A stretch of DNA of 64,000 nucleotides. Origin: Zymobacter palmae (GTDB lineage: Bacteria; Pseudomonadota; Gammaproteobacteria; Pseudomonadales; Halomonadaceae). Position 1 is the first letter of the stretch. Each line of letters starts with the position of its first letter. The position numbers and the translations under genes were made by a program. The notes beneath the pieces are model-generated. The model was not told the DNA's origin and made no database searches. It saw only the letters and a program-made list of their open reading frames with translations. Positions 52,148 to 59,367 of the stretch are shown here, one piece after another. Where the stretch lies: NCBI RefSeq assembly GCF_003610015.1, contig NZ_AP018933.1, forward strand, positions 1,798,001 to 1,862,000. Direction: 5' to 3'.

Positions 52148-52190
52148 AGTATCACGATTTGTGTTTTATCTGTCAACCACGTTTTGTGAT
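52148..52190 (-). promoter_or_regulatory. Leftward early promoter with two operators (PL/OL)
   Basis: On the minus strand TTGACA (52171-52176), a 17-base spacer and GATACT (52148-52153) form a strong promoter. Operators of the form CAC-N5-GTG lie at 52153-52163, touching the -10, and at 52178-52188, beside the -35. The same pattern occurs three times between the repressor and Cro genes. Confidence 0.7.
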
Positions 52191-52251
52191 ATTTGTAGAG
52201 GCGCATCCGCATGCCTTTGAAATAAAAAGACTGGCTGTATTTTTGAAGCAC

Positions 52252-52278
52252 AAAAAAGCCCAGCGCTTGGCTGGGCTT
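52252..52278 (-). terminator. Terminator ending the repressor-side block
   Basis: AAGCCCAGC (52256-52264) pairs with GCTGGGCTT (52270-52278); T6 follows on the minus strand. It separates the rex-position genes from the leftward promoter. Confidence 0.8.
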
Positions 52279-52302
52279 GGAGGTAACGGCTTAAGAATGC
52301 GC

Positions 52303-52803
52303 TTACTGGCTAGGGTCTCGTATGCGGATATCGTCAAGCCACCACGAGGTTGTCCCAATCTCATTGTGCAACTCAACGTACATTTTGTACCTGACTACAG
52401 CGCCGTATTTGTTCTGTGCGTCTACGTATGAAATTACTGCATGCTTGCACTGCCCTTTGCTACGCACCAGTACATCGCTATCGGAGTACGATGGAAACTG
52501 TGCGGTCGTTGGCGAGATCAGCTCTCTCTGCGCAAACTGATTGGCCATATGAAACGCAGACTCTTTATCGTTGCACTTCTGCTCGGGAGTCAGCGGCGGT
52601 GCAGGCACGTTGGGATGATCGTCAAGCCAGTTAATTAACCAAACGGCCCCTACAAAAAACAGTAAGGCTTTCACTATCCATGGAGTCTTCTTTTTTGGAG
52701 CGGCTGCTATGGATTGCCGAACCCTAGGAGCCCCACAATGAGGACACGAGAAGGCCTCGCTGCTTAACGTGCCGCCACACTCCCTGCATTCAATTAAAGC
52801 CAT
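52303..52803 (-). CDS. Zinc-ribbon membrane protein
   Basis: The 166-aa protein has an N-terminal double CxxC zinc ribbon (ECRECGG, CPHCGA), one membrane helix near residues 42-60 and a C-terminal domain outside the cytoplasm with three cysteines. This plan is common in prophage and host proteins of unknown function. It is the last gene of the block between repressor and left operators. Confidence 0.7.
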   Translation of the reverse strand: MALIECRECGGTLSSEAFSCPHCGAPRVRQSIAAAPKKKTPWIVKALLFFVGAVWLINWLDDHPNVPAPPLTPEQKCNDKESAFHMANQFAQRELISPTTAQFPSYSDSDVLVRSKGQCKHAVISYVDAQNKYGAVVRYKMYVELHNEIGTTSWWLDDIRIRDPSQ

Positions 52804-52812
52804 GCCGTAGTC

Positions 52813-53265
52813 TCAGATTGGTTCATCGTTGAGAGAGAAAACTCTCTTTGCAGCTTTGCTGCCATTATGGTTTTTAAACCAGACCACATCGCCGCTAGGC
52901 ATAACAATCGAAACGTTTTTGTCCGAAGTGATTCTATCAAGCAGTAGCTTTCTTCCCGCAGCCGTTTCTGGGAAAAAAATTAGGCTATTGGAGTTCGTGC
53001 ACATCATGATGATACTTACCCGAGTGTCTTGAATTATGACAGGCGCGCCCGGCATAGGATTTTCTTTTTCTATGTCGTCGCAGTCTGCTGAATTCTTGAC
53101 AACAACAGACGGCAACCCTTTGTAATCAGGCCCTTTACTGACGGCAAGAATCAAGCCCCCAGTAGTATCATCAAGATGTGCCTCTTTCCCCACAAGCTTC
53201 CATTCAGCGGCACAAGCCCCGCCCGCCAGCGCCATCAGCGCCGCACCTACGATCAGTCGTTTCAT
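52813..53265 (-). CDS. Secreted periplasmic protein of unknown function
   Basis: The 150-aa product starts with a clear signal peptide (RLIVGAALMALAGGACA) and has two further cysteines that could form a disulfide. No family recognised. A prophage-encoded periplasmic protein in this position could modify superinfection or host surface, but this is only inference. Confidence 0.65.
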   Translation of the reverse strand: MKRLIVGAALMALAGGACAAEWKLVGKEAHLDDTTGGLILAVSKGPDYKGLPSVVVKNSADCDDIEKENPMPGAPVIIQDTRVSIIMMCTNSNSLIFFPETAAGRKLLLDRITSDKNVSIVMPSGDVVWFKNHNGSKAAKRVFSLNDEPI

Positions 53266-53332
53266 ACTCCCTCCTTTTGGGCCATTGTATCAGGAGGTAA
53301 AGGTGGCAAGGGCTGGACTTTTGTGCAGGTGT

Positions 53333-53351
53333 AAAAAAGCCACTAAGCGGC
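53333..53351 (-). terminator. Terminator after KwaB-like gene
   Basis: A 5-bp stem (53339-53343 with 53347-53351) with a 3-base loop is followed by T6 on the minus strand. Confidence 0.6.
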
Positions 53352-53382
53352 CATAGGATGGAATTAGAAGTAATTCTAACTA

Positions 53383-54279
53383 TCAACCTTCTCTTTTTGT
53401 GCCTGCTACAAATATAGTTCCTGAAAGCGATGACTTATAAATATCTTCATCAAGGAATCTAAGTAATTTTTTCAACCCTCTTTTGTCATCAGGAAAAACA
53501 AGCCGGCATTCACCATTTTCATTTTCTGAAAATTCTATATCTACCTTTAGCTCTTTTGCCTGCTTTTTTAACACATCAGCGCCAAGGTCTTTTATTCGCC
53601 CTTCTTTTAATATATATGCTATTTTTCTTCGACACCAATTATCAACAATATCGTTGTCCCCTACTTCTCTCTTCTCATATTCCATAAACATTTCATCACT
53701 AAAGAAGTTTTCTACATCTTTTTCTGTTGCTTCTTTAAAGTAGATGTCCATATCGAACAGTCGCCGAACAGTATGCAGGCTTCTAAAAAACAAGCTTATA
53801 TTATCTTTACTTTGGGTTATGTCTTTATTTTCAAGAACAGCGACAATTTTTGTATCTATAGAAAAGGCTGTTTTTTTCATCAAGCCGAATGATTTATTAC
53901 CATGAAGAAAAGCGCACTTATTACTTATAATTTGCCTTTTATCAAAAATTTGTAATCCAACTCTAATTTCGTTATTTGTTTTTACTCCAAAAAACAGACC
54001 TTTAATTTCCATAAAATCTTCTTGAGTAGGAACCCATGACTGCACGCCGGCAGGGCTTTTTACCGCATTCATGATTCCATCTAGATCCTCAAATTCCTTT
54101 ATTTCAAATATTTCGTGATCTTCCGGTCTATAACGAGCATCTAAGGGATAGCAGTCTTCATAGCTCATAAATCTTTCTAGCTGGACATCAGCCTCGTCCT
54201 TGAGAGCGTTCTGTGCATCTCTGTGCAAAGCCACTTTTCTTATTCTAGGCGCAGACTCTGTAAGAGCGAAAAGTTCCAT
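53383..54279 (-). CDS. KwaB-like (DUF4868-type) putative defence protein
   Basis: The 298-aa protein looks like the DUF4868 family, to which the Kiwa defence protein KwaB belongs: FFGVKTNNEIRVGLQIFDKR, then KKTAFSIDTKIVAVLENKDI and a helix FFRSLHTVRRLFDMDIYFKE. KwaB is a cytosolic effector working with the membrane protein KwaA against phage. It follows a membrane-protein gene by 26 bases, as in kwaAB. It is much more AT-rich than the phage genes. The match is by eye; family membership needs a profile search. Confidence 0.5.
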   Translation of the reverse strand: MELFALTESAPRIRKVALHRDAQNALKDEADVQLERFMSYEDCYPLDARYRPEDHEIFEIKEFEDLDGIMNAVKSPAGVQSWVPTQEDFMEIKGLFFGVKTNNEIRVGLQIFDKRQIISNKCAFLHGNKSFGLMKKTAFSIDTKIVAVLENKDITQSKDNISLFFRSLHTVRRLFDMDIYFKEATEKDVENFFSDEMFMEYEKREVGDNDIVDNWCRRKIAYILKEGRIKDLGADVLKKQAKELKVDIEFSENENGECRLVFPDDKRGLKKLLRFLDEDIYKSSLSGTIFVAGTKREG

Positions 54280-54305
54280 CTAATACCTCCTATTACACAA
54301 GATTT

Positions 54306-54845
54306 TTAATCTTTTGCCATTACCACCGTATATCTCGTAGCGTAAGCTATATTGTTTATCTGGTTAACATTTACAATATTTTCCCTTGTTATAAGAAGCA
54401 AAGAGCCTCCTGTATCTATTGTTATTTCGTAAAATTTGTACCCAAATATTGAAAGCATAGGGTTGGAATAAAATGATTTTGACACAAATATAAACAAAAA
54501 AAACATTAACGAAAAAAACACTGCTATGCCTATTTCAATAAATTCTGACGTTGCGCTTATAAGAGGCATTAGATAAGAAACAAAATATCCAGATATTTCT
54601 TTATCTGCGGGCTTAAAGCTTGTTACTGATATGGGTTCAGAGTGAGTTTTTTTGCTAACAAAATCTAAACAAGCAACACAAATGAAAGCCAATAAAATAG
54701 CCGACACTATAAGCAAGGCTATTATATAGTAATGATTTTCCCCTTCTTTAGTTTTGTGCCAAACAATAAAAGCATAAGTAAATAATACTGGTGAAATACA
54801 TGACGCAGTCAATGCAAATTTTGGCAAAATTCCTAAGTTATCCAT
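54306..54845 (-). CDS. KwaA-like putative membrane partner
   Basis: The 179-aa protein has about four hydrophobic segments (near residues 10-28, 38-60, 85-103 and 104-122) and a C-terminal cytosolic part with MLSIFGYKFYEITIDTGGSL and LLLITREN. Size and layout fit KwaA, the membrane sensor of Kiwa, but the sequence alone would also fit other small membrane proteins. It is the first gene of the AT-rich pair. An inverted repeat CACTGT-N8-ACAGTG (54867-54886) lies just upstream. Confidence 0.45.
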   Translation of the reverse strand: MDNLGILPKFALTASCISPVLFTYAFIVWHKTKEGENHYYIIALLIVSAILLAFICVACLDFVSKKTHSEPISVTSFKPADKEISGYFVSYLMPLISATSEFIEIGIAVFFSLMFFLFIFVSKSFYSNPMLSIFGYKFYEITIDTGGSLLLITRENIVNVNQINNIAYATRYTVVMAKD

Positions 54846-54997
54846 TTCGGCTCCTTGCTAGCACAGCACTGTACAAAAAAACAGTGTATCATGAAATGGG
54901 TGAACGGTTCTGGCCTCAGGCTTAGTCTGACAAAGAGTAGCTGATGTGTATATTTGTATAGAATCAATTGGGCAATATCACAACCCTAGACGTAAAA

Positions 54998-55020
54998 ATC
55001 CCCCGGCATGACCGAGGGAT
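54998..55020 (-). terminator. Terminator after repressor gene
   Basis: ATCCCCCGG pairs with CCGAGGGAT with one G-A mismatch, followed by T5 on the minus strand. It would limit read-through from the repressor into the AT-rich block. Confidence 0.7.
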
Positions 55021-55038
55021 GTTTTGCTTTTTCGAGAT

Positions 55039-55737
55039 TTAATGCCAGACAGCTGACGACCAGAACACCCTTCCCAGCACCCTGAAGCCGTCGCCTACCT
55101 CCACTTCCTCATCGCCGTAGGATGGGTTGGCGCTGCGTAGCAATACCTTGCCACCCGGCAGCCTCTGTAGGATCTTCACGCGCAGCAGGCCGCCGTGGTC
55201 GACCGCATACATCTTGCCATCTACTATAGCCGTCTGGTGCGTGTTGATACCCACTGTGGCGCCATTCGGCAGGATCGGCTCCATAGAGTCGCCCGAGATA
55301 CGGCAGCATGCTGCGGCGCTAGGCGTAACGTCCGCGCTACGCAGAATCTGTCGATGAAAGCGGATCGGGGCCTTGGACACTTCCGCAACGACGGTTGTGC
55401 CGCTGCCTGCTGACAGTTCGACTTCCCCGAAGAACGGCACGTCCACTTCGTCATCTTCTGGCGCTTCACCGTCTACCCACTCGCGCACCGTGCCGCTTTT
55501 AAGGGGTGTGGCCGCTCCATCTGCGCCGGTCCACAGCCATGATTCAGACACACCAAGTACCGACGCAAGAATGCGCACATCATTGCTTTTAGGTTCGCGT
55601 TTGTCTCTTTCGTAGTTAGAGACACGGCCCTGAGAATCCCAACCGCAAGCCTTTGCAAGCTGAGGCTGCGTCATCCCTTTCGCCTTGCGCGCCTGGGCAA
55701 TTCTTTCGCCGATAGAGCCTTTTGTAGTGTCTGTCAT
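55039..55737 (-). CDS. CI-type phage repressor (LexA-like)
   Basis: This 232-aa repressor maintains lysogeny. An HTH lies at about residues 21-50 (GMTQPQLAKACGWDSQGRVS). The autocleavage site is A110-G111, and the S24 peptidase dyad is S151 (GDSMEP) and K175 (DGKMYAV). It should self-cleave when RecA is activated, so SOS induction is likely. Three operators lie upstream, and a Cro-type gene runs the other way. Confidence 0.93.
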   Translation of the reverse strand: MTDTTKGSIGERIAQARKAKGMTQPQLAKACGWDSQGRVSNYERDKREPKSNDVRILASVLGVSESWLWTGADGAATPLKSGTVREWVDGEAPEDDEVDVPFFGEVELSAGSGTTVVAEVSKAPIRFHRQILRSADVTPSAAACCRISGDSMEPILPNGATVGINTHQTAIVDGKMYAVDHGGLLRVKILQRLPGGKVLLRSANPSYGDEEVEVGDGFRVLGRVFWSSAVWH

Positions 55738-55794
55738 GTCACTGCTTCTAAAGAAAAATTCACTTTAACGTCATCGTGTGTTTAGCCACGAGAA

Positions 55795-55862
55795 TATTAC
55801 CACAATGCGTGATAAACGCTATCGACGTTTTGTGTTTGTATGGAACACATTTTGTGATAAAG
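55795..55862. promoter_or_regulatory. Right operators (three sites) and repressor promoter
   Basis: Three CAC-N5-GTG-type sites are at 55801-55811, 55824-55834 (GAC variant) and 55846-55856, spaced 23 and 22 bases, two helical turns apart. On the minus strand the extended -10 TGGTAATAT (55795-55803) is a likely repressor promoter overlapping the first site. The rightward promoter is less clear. Confidence 0.65.
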
Positions 55863-55892
55863 TCGTGTAGAAAACATGGAACAGAGCCACAT

Positions 55893-56105
55893 ATGGACAT
55901 TAAAGCCCTTCGTAATAGAGCGGGAATCACCCAAAAAAAGCTGGGTGACATGTGCGGGCTTAGCCAGACGGCTATCGCTAATTATGAGGCGGGAATTAGA
56001 AATATCAGCCTTGGAAACGCCATGAAAATCGTAAGCGCTCTAAGGAAGCGTGGCATCAAGGTCTCAATGCGGGATCTGGAAGAAGTGTCACGAGCAATCA
56101 AGTAA
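55893..56105 (+). CDS. Cro-like repressor
   Basis: The 70-aa protein is a single XRE helix-turn-helix (GITQKKLGDMCGLSQTAIAN), divergent from the repressor, as Cro is in lambda. The ATG at 55893 removes a 39-residue upstream extension that would cover the operators. It probably blocks repressor synthesis during lytic growth. Confidence 0.8.
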   Translation: MDIKALRNRAGITQKKLGDMCGLSQTAIANYEAGIRNISLGNAMKIVSALRKRGIKVSMRDLEEVSRAIK

Positions 56106-56112
56106 ACGCAAA

Positions 56113-56166
56113 AACGCCCGGACATCTGGGGAGATGGGGCCGGGCGTTACTCAAAAGAGCGAGTAA
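56113..56166 (+). terminator. Paired hairpins between Cro-like and replication genes
   Basis: AACGCCCGG (56113-56121) pairs with CCGGGCGTT (56140-56148), and TTACTC (56147-56152) pairs with GAGTAA (56161-56166). The two stems share two bases. They sit where lambda has the tR1 terminator; no T-run follows. Confidence 0.45.
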
Positions 56167-56208
56167 CAGTATGAGTAAACAGATACAAGATGTCCAGCGA
56201 GGTGCAGC

Positions 56209-57129
56209 ATGAGCATGCTTCTGACGGCCCAAGCCTTTAGGGTCAAGGTAGGAAACGCTGCACGCAAGCTAGTGCTGCTCAAGCTGGCGGACAACGCTAA
56301 CGATGAGGGCGAGTGCTGGCCTTCGTATCAGCACATTGCTGATCAATGTGAGATCAGCAAGCGTTCGGCAATGAATCACATTCAGGCGCTTTGTGACTGC
56401 GGGCTGGTGAAAAAGGTTGTCAGGAAAGGCGGCCCTAAAGGCAATTCTTCAAATATCTATTTGATAACTCTAGGTGGTGAAAATTCTGCATCAGGTAGTG
56501 CAACCACTGCACCCCCTAGTGCAAACGATTCACTAGGTAGTGAAACAGATGCACTACCCCCTAGTGAAATGGTTGCACCCAGAATCAGTCACTCTTCTGA
56601 ATCAGTCATTGAACCTATCAATGAACCTGTTGCACCGGGGGCTGACGCCTCCGCTGCTGGGCCGGTTTCCGGTGAGATCATCCCTGCTGAACCGATCGAA
56701 CCGAAACGCCCCCGGGTCGACATCCCTGCTGACATGCCGGGACCGAAAGATCAGAGCGCGAAAACGTTTCGTGCTTGGGCCAACTACGCCATGGCCTACC
56801 GCCACCGCTACGACGCATGGCCGATCTGGAACGCTCGCACTGCCGGACAGCTCAGCCAGTTGGTCGACCGAGTAGGTCATGACCTCGCCCCTGCCGTGGC
56901 GGCGTGGTACCTGCGGACGAATAATCAGTTCTATGTCACCAAGGGCCACCCCGTCAGCCTAATGCTAACCGACTGCGAAACCCTCGCAGTGCAGTGCCAG
57001 ACAGGCCGTCAGGTCACCGCGACCAAGGCGCGCCAAACCGATCGTACCCAGTCCAACCTCAGCGCCGTCGAGGAAGCCAAGGCGATGATGCGTGCACGCC
57101 GTGAGCAAGCCGGAGGAGCTGCATGCTGA
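56209..57129 (+). CDS. Phage replication initiation protein (O-like)
   Basis: The 306-aa protein has an N-terminal winged helix (SYQHIADQCEISKRSAMNHI) as in phage replication proteins, a Ser/Pro/Glu-rich linker (residues 92-170) and a C-terminal helical domain (AKTFRAWANYAMAYRHRYDA). It would bind the phage origin and recruit the helicase-loading partner downstream. GAGG lies seven bases before the ATG. A 13-codon frame (56171-56212) overlaps its start. Confidence 0.75.
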   Translation: MSMLLTAQAFRVKVGNAARKLVLLKLADNANDEGECWPSYQHIADQCEISKRSAMNHIQALCDCGLVKKVVRKGGPKGNSSNIYLITLGGENSASGSATTAPPSANDSLGSETDALPPSEMVAPRISHSSESVIEPINEPVAPGADASAAGPVSGEIIPAEPIEPKRPRVDIPADMPGPKDQSAKTFRAWANYAMAYRHRYDAWPIWNARTAGQLSQLVDRVGHDLAPAVAAWYLRTNNQFYVTKGHPVSLMLTDCETLAVQCQTGRQVTATKARQTDRTQSNLSAVEEAKAMMRARREQAGGAAC

Positions 57130-57428
57130 CCGCTGACGAACAAGACCGCCTGTTTGAATTACTGGGCGCCACGATGGAAGTCATGGGGCAGGAATATACC
57201 CCCGCAGCGCTGCTGCTGATGGTCAGCGACCTGTCAGCCTATCCGCTGAACGAAACACAGCATGCGCTGGCGCGCTGCCGATCGGAGATCAAGGGACGCC
57301 TGACGCTAGCCAGCATCGTCGAGCGCATCCCGTCGGCCAATGCGCACCTTCCGGCAGCAGAAGCATGGGCACTGGCGCTGTCCTGTCTGCACAGGGCACT
57401 GATGCCGACACGCCGAACACGGCAATGA
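57123..57428 (+). pseudogene. Replication protein P-like, 3'-truncated
   Basis: The first 85 residues (DEQDRLFELLGATMEVMGQE to AEAWALAL) look like phage replication P-type proteins. The frame then runs into a different sequence and stops after 16 more codons. The following bases are read in another frame as a tail-sheath protein, so the normal C-terminal part is lost. It overlaps the O-like gene by seven bases. Confidence 0.65.
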
Positions 57429-58297
57429 CCGCACTGGGTCACGTCACGCAGGCATGGGCAACGTTCTCCACGATGTGGGAGCCGACGCTCGACGAGAAGC
57501 TGGGCTTCAAAACGTGGTCAGCCGCGCAGAACGATCGCTTCTTGTACGTTGCATGGGATACCGATGCCAACGCGTTCGTAGCCAACAATACCGCTTCATT
57601 TGGCGCACAGATCAAGGCCGAGAAAGCCTCTGGCGTTGTCGCGCTGGCTGGTGAAGCCTCTCAGCTGGCTCAGCTGCGCAAGGTGGCCGCCTTCTTGATG
57701 GGCGCGATCGCTTCCACCGACTACGACCGCACCAATGGCCGTAAATCACTGGCCTTCAAATCCCAGTCCGGTCTTGCCGCTATCGTCACGGATGCTACCC
57801 GTGCCGCTACGGCCATCGACAACGGCTACAACATCTACGGCGCGTATGCGACGGCGATGGATGGCTTCAACTGGCTGTATCCCGGCACTGTTCCCGGTCG
57901 CTTCAAGACCATCTCCGCCTACGTCAACCAGATCTGGCTCAACGCGCAGATTCAGTACGCACTGGCAGTGCTGGTCAGCCAAGCCAATAGCATCCCGTTC
58001 AACCTCGATGGCGACGGTCTGGTCGAAGGCGCGGTACTCGATCCGATCAATACAGCGGTCAACGCTGGCGTGATCCGCAAAGGCGTATCGCTGAGCGAGT
58101 CGCAGAAACAGCAGTTATTCAATGCGATCGGCCGTGATGTGTCTGGCGCCATGGAAGCTAAGGGCTACATCTTCATCCCAGGCTGCTCTACCGCTTCGGC
58201 ATCAATGCGCACCGACGGTGTGATCAAGCCTTCCCTCTACTACATGGACGGCGGCGAAGTGCGCTCCATCTCCATGACCTCTACTGCCGTTCTCTAA
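57365..58297 (+). pseudogene. Phage tail sheath-like protein (DUF3383), 5'-truncated
   Basis: The 310-aa frame resembles the C-terminal part of DUF3383 tail-sheath-like proteins of contractile phages: AMTALGHVTQAWATFSTMWE, RFLYVAWDTDANAF and the NIYGAYATAMDGFNWLYPGT segment. The usual protein is much longer, so roughly the first third is missing. The nominal ATG has no ribosome site and lies inside the replication gene. It marks the deletion junction. Confidence 0.75.
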
Positions 58298-58309
58298 GGA
58301 GCACACAAC

Positions 58310-58747
58310 ATGGCTGACAAAACGCTTACTTCGGCGAACAGCAAGTTCTACCTGACTGTCAACAACCTGTACCCGACCCCGCGTGAAATTTCGGGGTATG
58401 CCGCAGACAACATGTTTACTGGCAACGAGGTCGATCTTGTCGAAACAGTGATGGGTGCAGACGGCATCGGTCACGGCGGCAAGATTTTCAACTTCACCGA
58501 GCAGAATTTCCAGCTAATGCCTGACAGCAACGGCTGTGACGTGATGTCCAACTGGGTGCAGGCTCAGGAAACGGCAGGCGAGATCTACAAAGCCAGCGCT
58601 ACGTTCACGATCACGTCAATCCGCAAGAAGTACACCTGCACGGGCGGCTTCCTGACCCGCGCGCCGAAATTCCCGACCGCCGGCCGCATCCTGCAGACCA
58701 TGCAGTTCACCATTCAGTGGTCGTCTATCACTTGGGAGGACGTGTAA
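58310..58747 (+). CDS. Phage tail tube-like protein (DUF3277)
   Basis: The 145-aa protein follows the sheath gene, as tail tube genes do, and resembles DUF3277: SANSKFYLTVNNLYPTPREI, KIFNFTEQNFQLMPDSNGCD and a beta-rich end. It would form the inner tube of a contractile tail. AGGAG lies before the ATG. Confidence 0.75.
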   Translation: MADKTLTSANSKFYLTVNNLYPTPREISGYAADNMFTGNEVDLVETVMGADGIGHGGKIFNFTEQNFQLMPDSNGCDVMSNWVQAQETAGEIYKASATFTITSIRKKYTCTGGFLTRAPKFPTAGRILQTMQFTIQWSSITWEDV

Positions 58748-59161
58748 ATGGCACGCCGACAAGAGCAATACACGATTGAGGGCGGCCGCGATGACGGCAA
58801 GACTTTCCTGCTGACAGAGATGCCTGCCGACCAAGCCGAGCAGTTCGCGTGGAAAGCCGCCTGTGCCGCCTACAATGGCGGCATGGGCATTCCCTATGAC
58901 CTGCTGAAATCTGGCTGGGCTGGCTTGGCGCACATTGGCCCGGGGCTGCTAACGGCAATTCCGTACGAGGTACTAAAGCCTCTCCTTGACGAGATGTTGA
59001 AATGCGTACAGATCGTACCCGAACCCAGCAAGCCCTCCATCACGCGCCCATTCGACTACGCGGACATTGAAGAAGCCACGACCCTGCTGGCGCTGCGTGC
59101 AGAGGTGTTCAAGCTGCACGTAAATTTTTCCGAAGCCGCCGAGAACTCGACCTCCGCCTGA
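58748..59161 (+). CDS. Tail assembly chaperone, short form
   Basis: The 137-aa product is the normal-frame protein. It is followed out of frame by a second conserved piece, so it corresponds to the G protein of the lambda G/GT type. The ATG directly follows the tube gene stop. It would hold the tape measure protein ready for tail assembly. A slippery heptamer lies near its end. Confidence 0.75.
   Translation: MARRQEQYTIEGGRDDGKTFLLTEMPADQAEQFAWKAACAAYNGGMGIPYDLLKSGWAGLAHIGPGLLTAIPYEVLKPLLDEMLKCVQIVPEPSKPSITRPFDYADIEEATTLLALRAEVFKLHVNFSEAAENSTSA
59122..59128 (+). promoter_or_regulatory. Programmed -1 frameshift site
   Basis: A-AAT-TTT in the frame of the chaperone gene is a canonical X-XXY-YYZ slippery heptamer. 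A one-base slip back joins the first 127 residues to the 79-residue extension. Confidence 0.7.
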
Positions 59162-59367
59162 TCCCATCTGCCCCCTACTCTGGCCGCCTTGGTACTTACG
59201 AAAACGTGATGCCCAGCATTGCGGCGGTCGTCTCCGCACGTCTAGCGACCAAGGCGGAGCTCTCGACCGCTCTGGGGGTTCATGATCTATACGAGCTGCT
59301 CGAGATCCTGCAGGTGGACAGCCATAACGCTTACATCGCCAACGACTACGCAAGGAGCCGCTCATGA
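59128..59367 (+). CDS. Tail assembly chaperone frameshift extension
   Basis: In the -1 frame the sequence is open from the slippery site to a TGA at 59365 and encodes 79 residues (RSRRELDLRLIPSAPYSGRL, then VMPSIAAVVSARLATKAELS and an ELLEILQVDSHNAYIANDYA end typical of GT-type extensions). There is no start codon with a ribosome site at its head. It ends in an ATGA overlap with the tape measure gene. The fusion would be 206 aa. Confidence 0.65.
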   Translation, partial: FRSRRELDLRLIPSAPYSGRLGTYENVMPSIAAVVSARLATKAELSTALGVHDLYELLEILQVDSHNAYIANDYARSRS

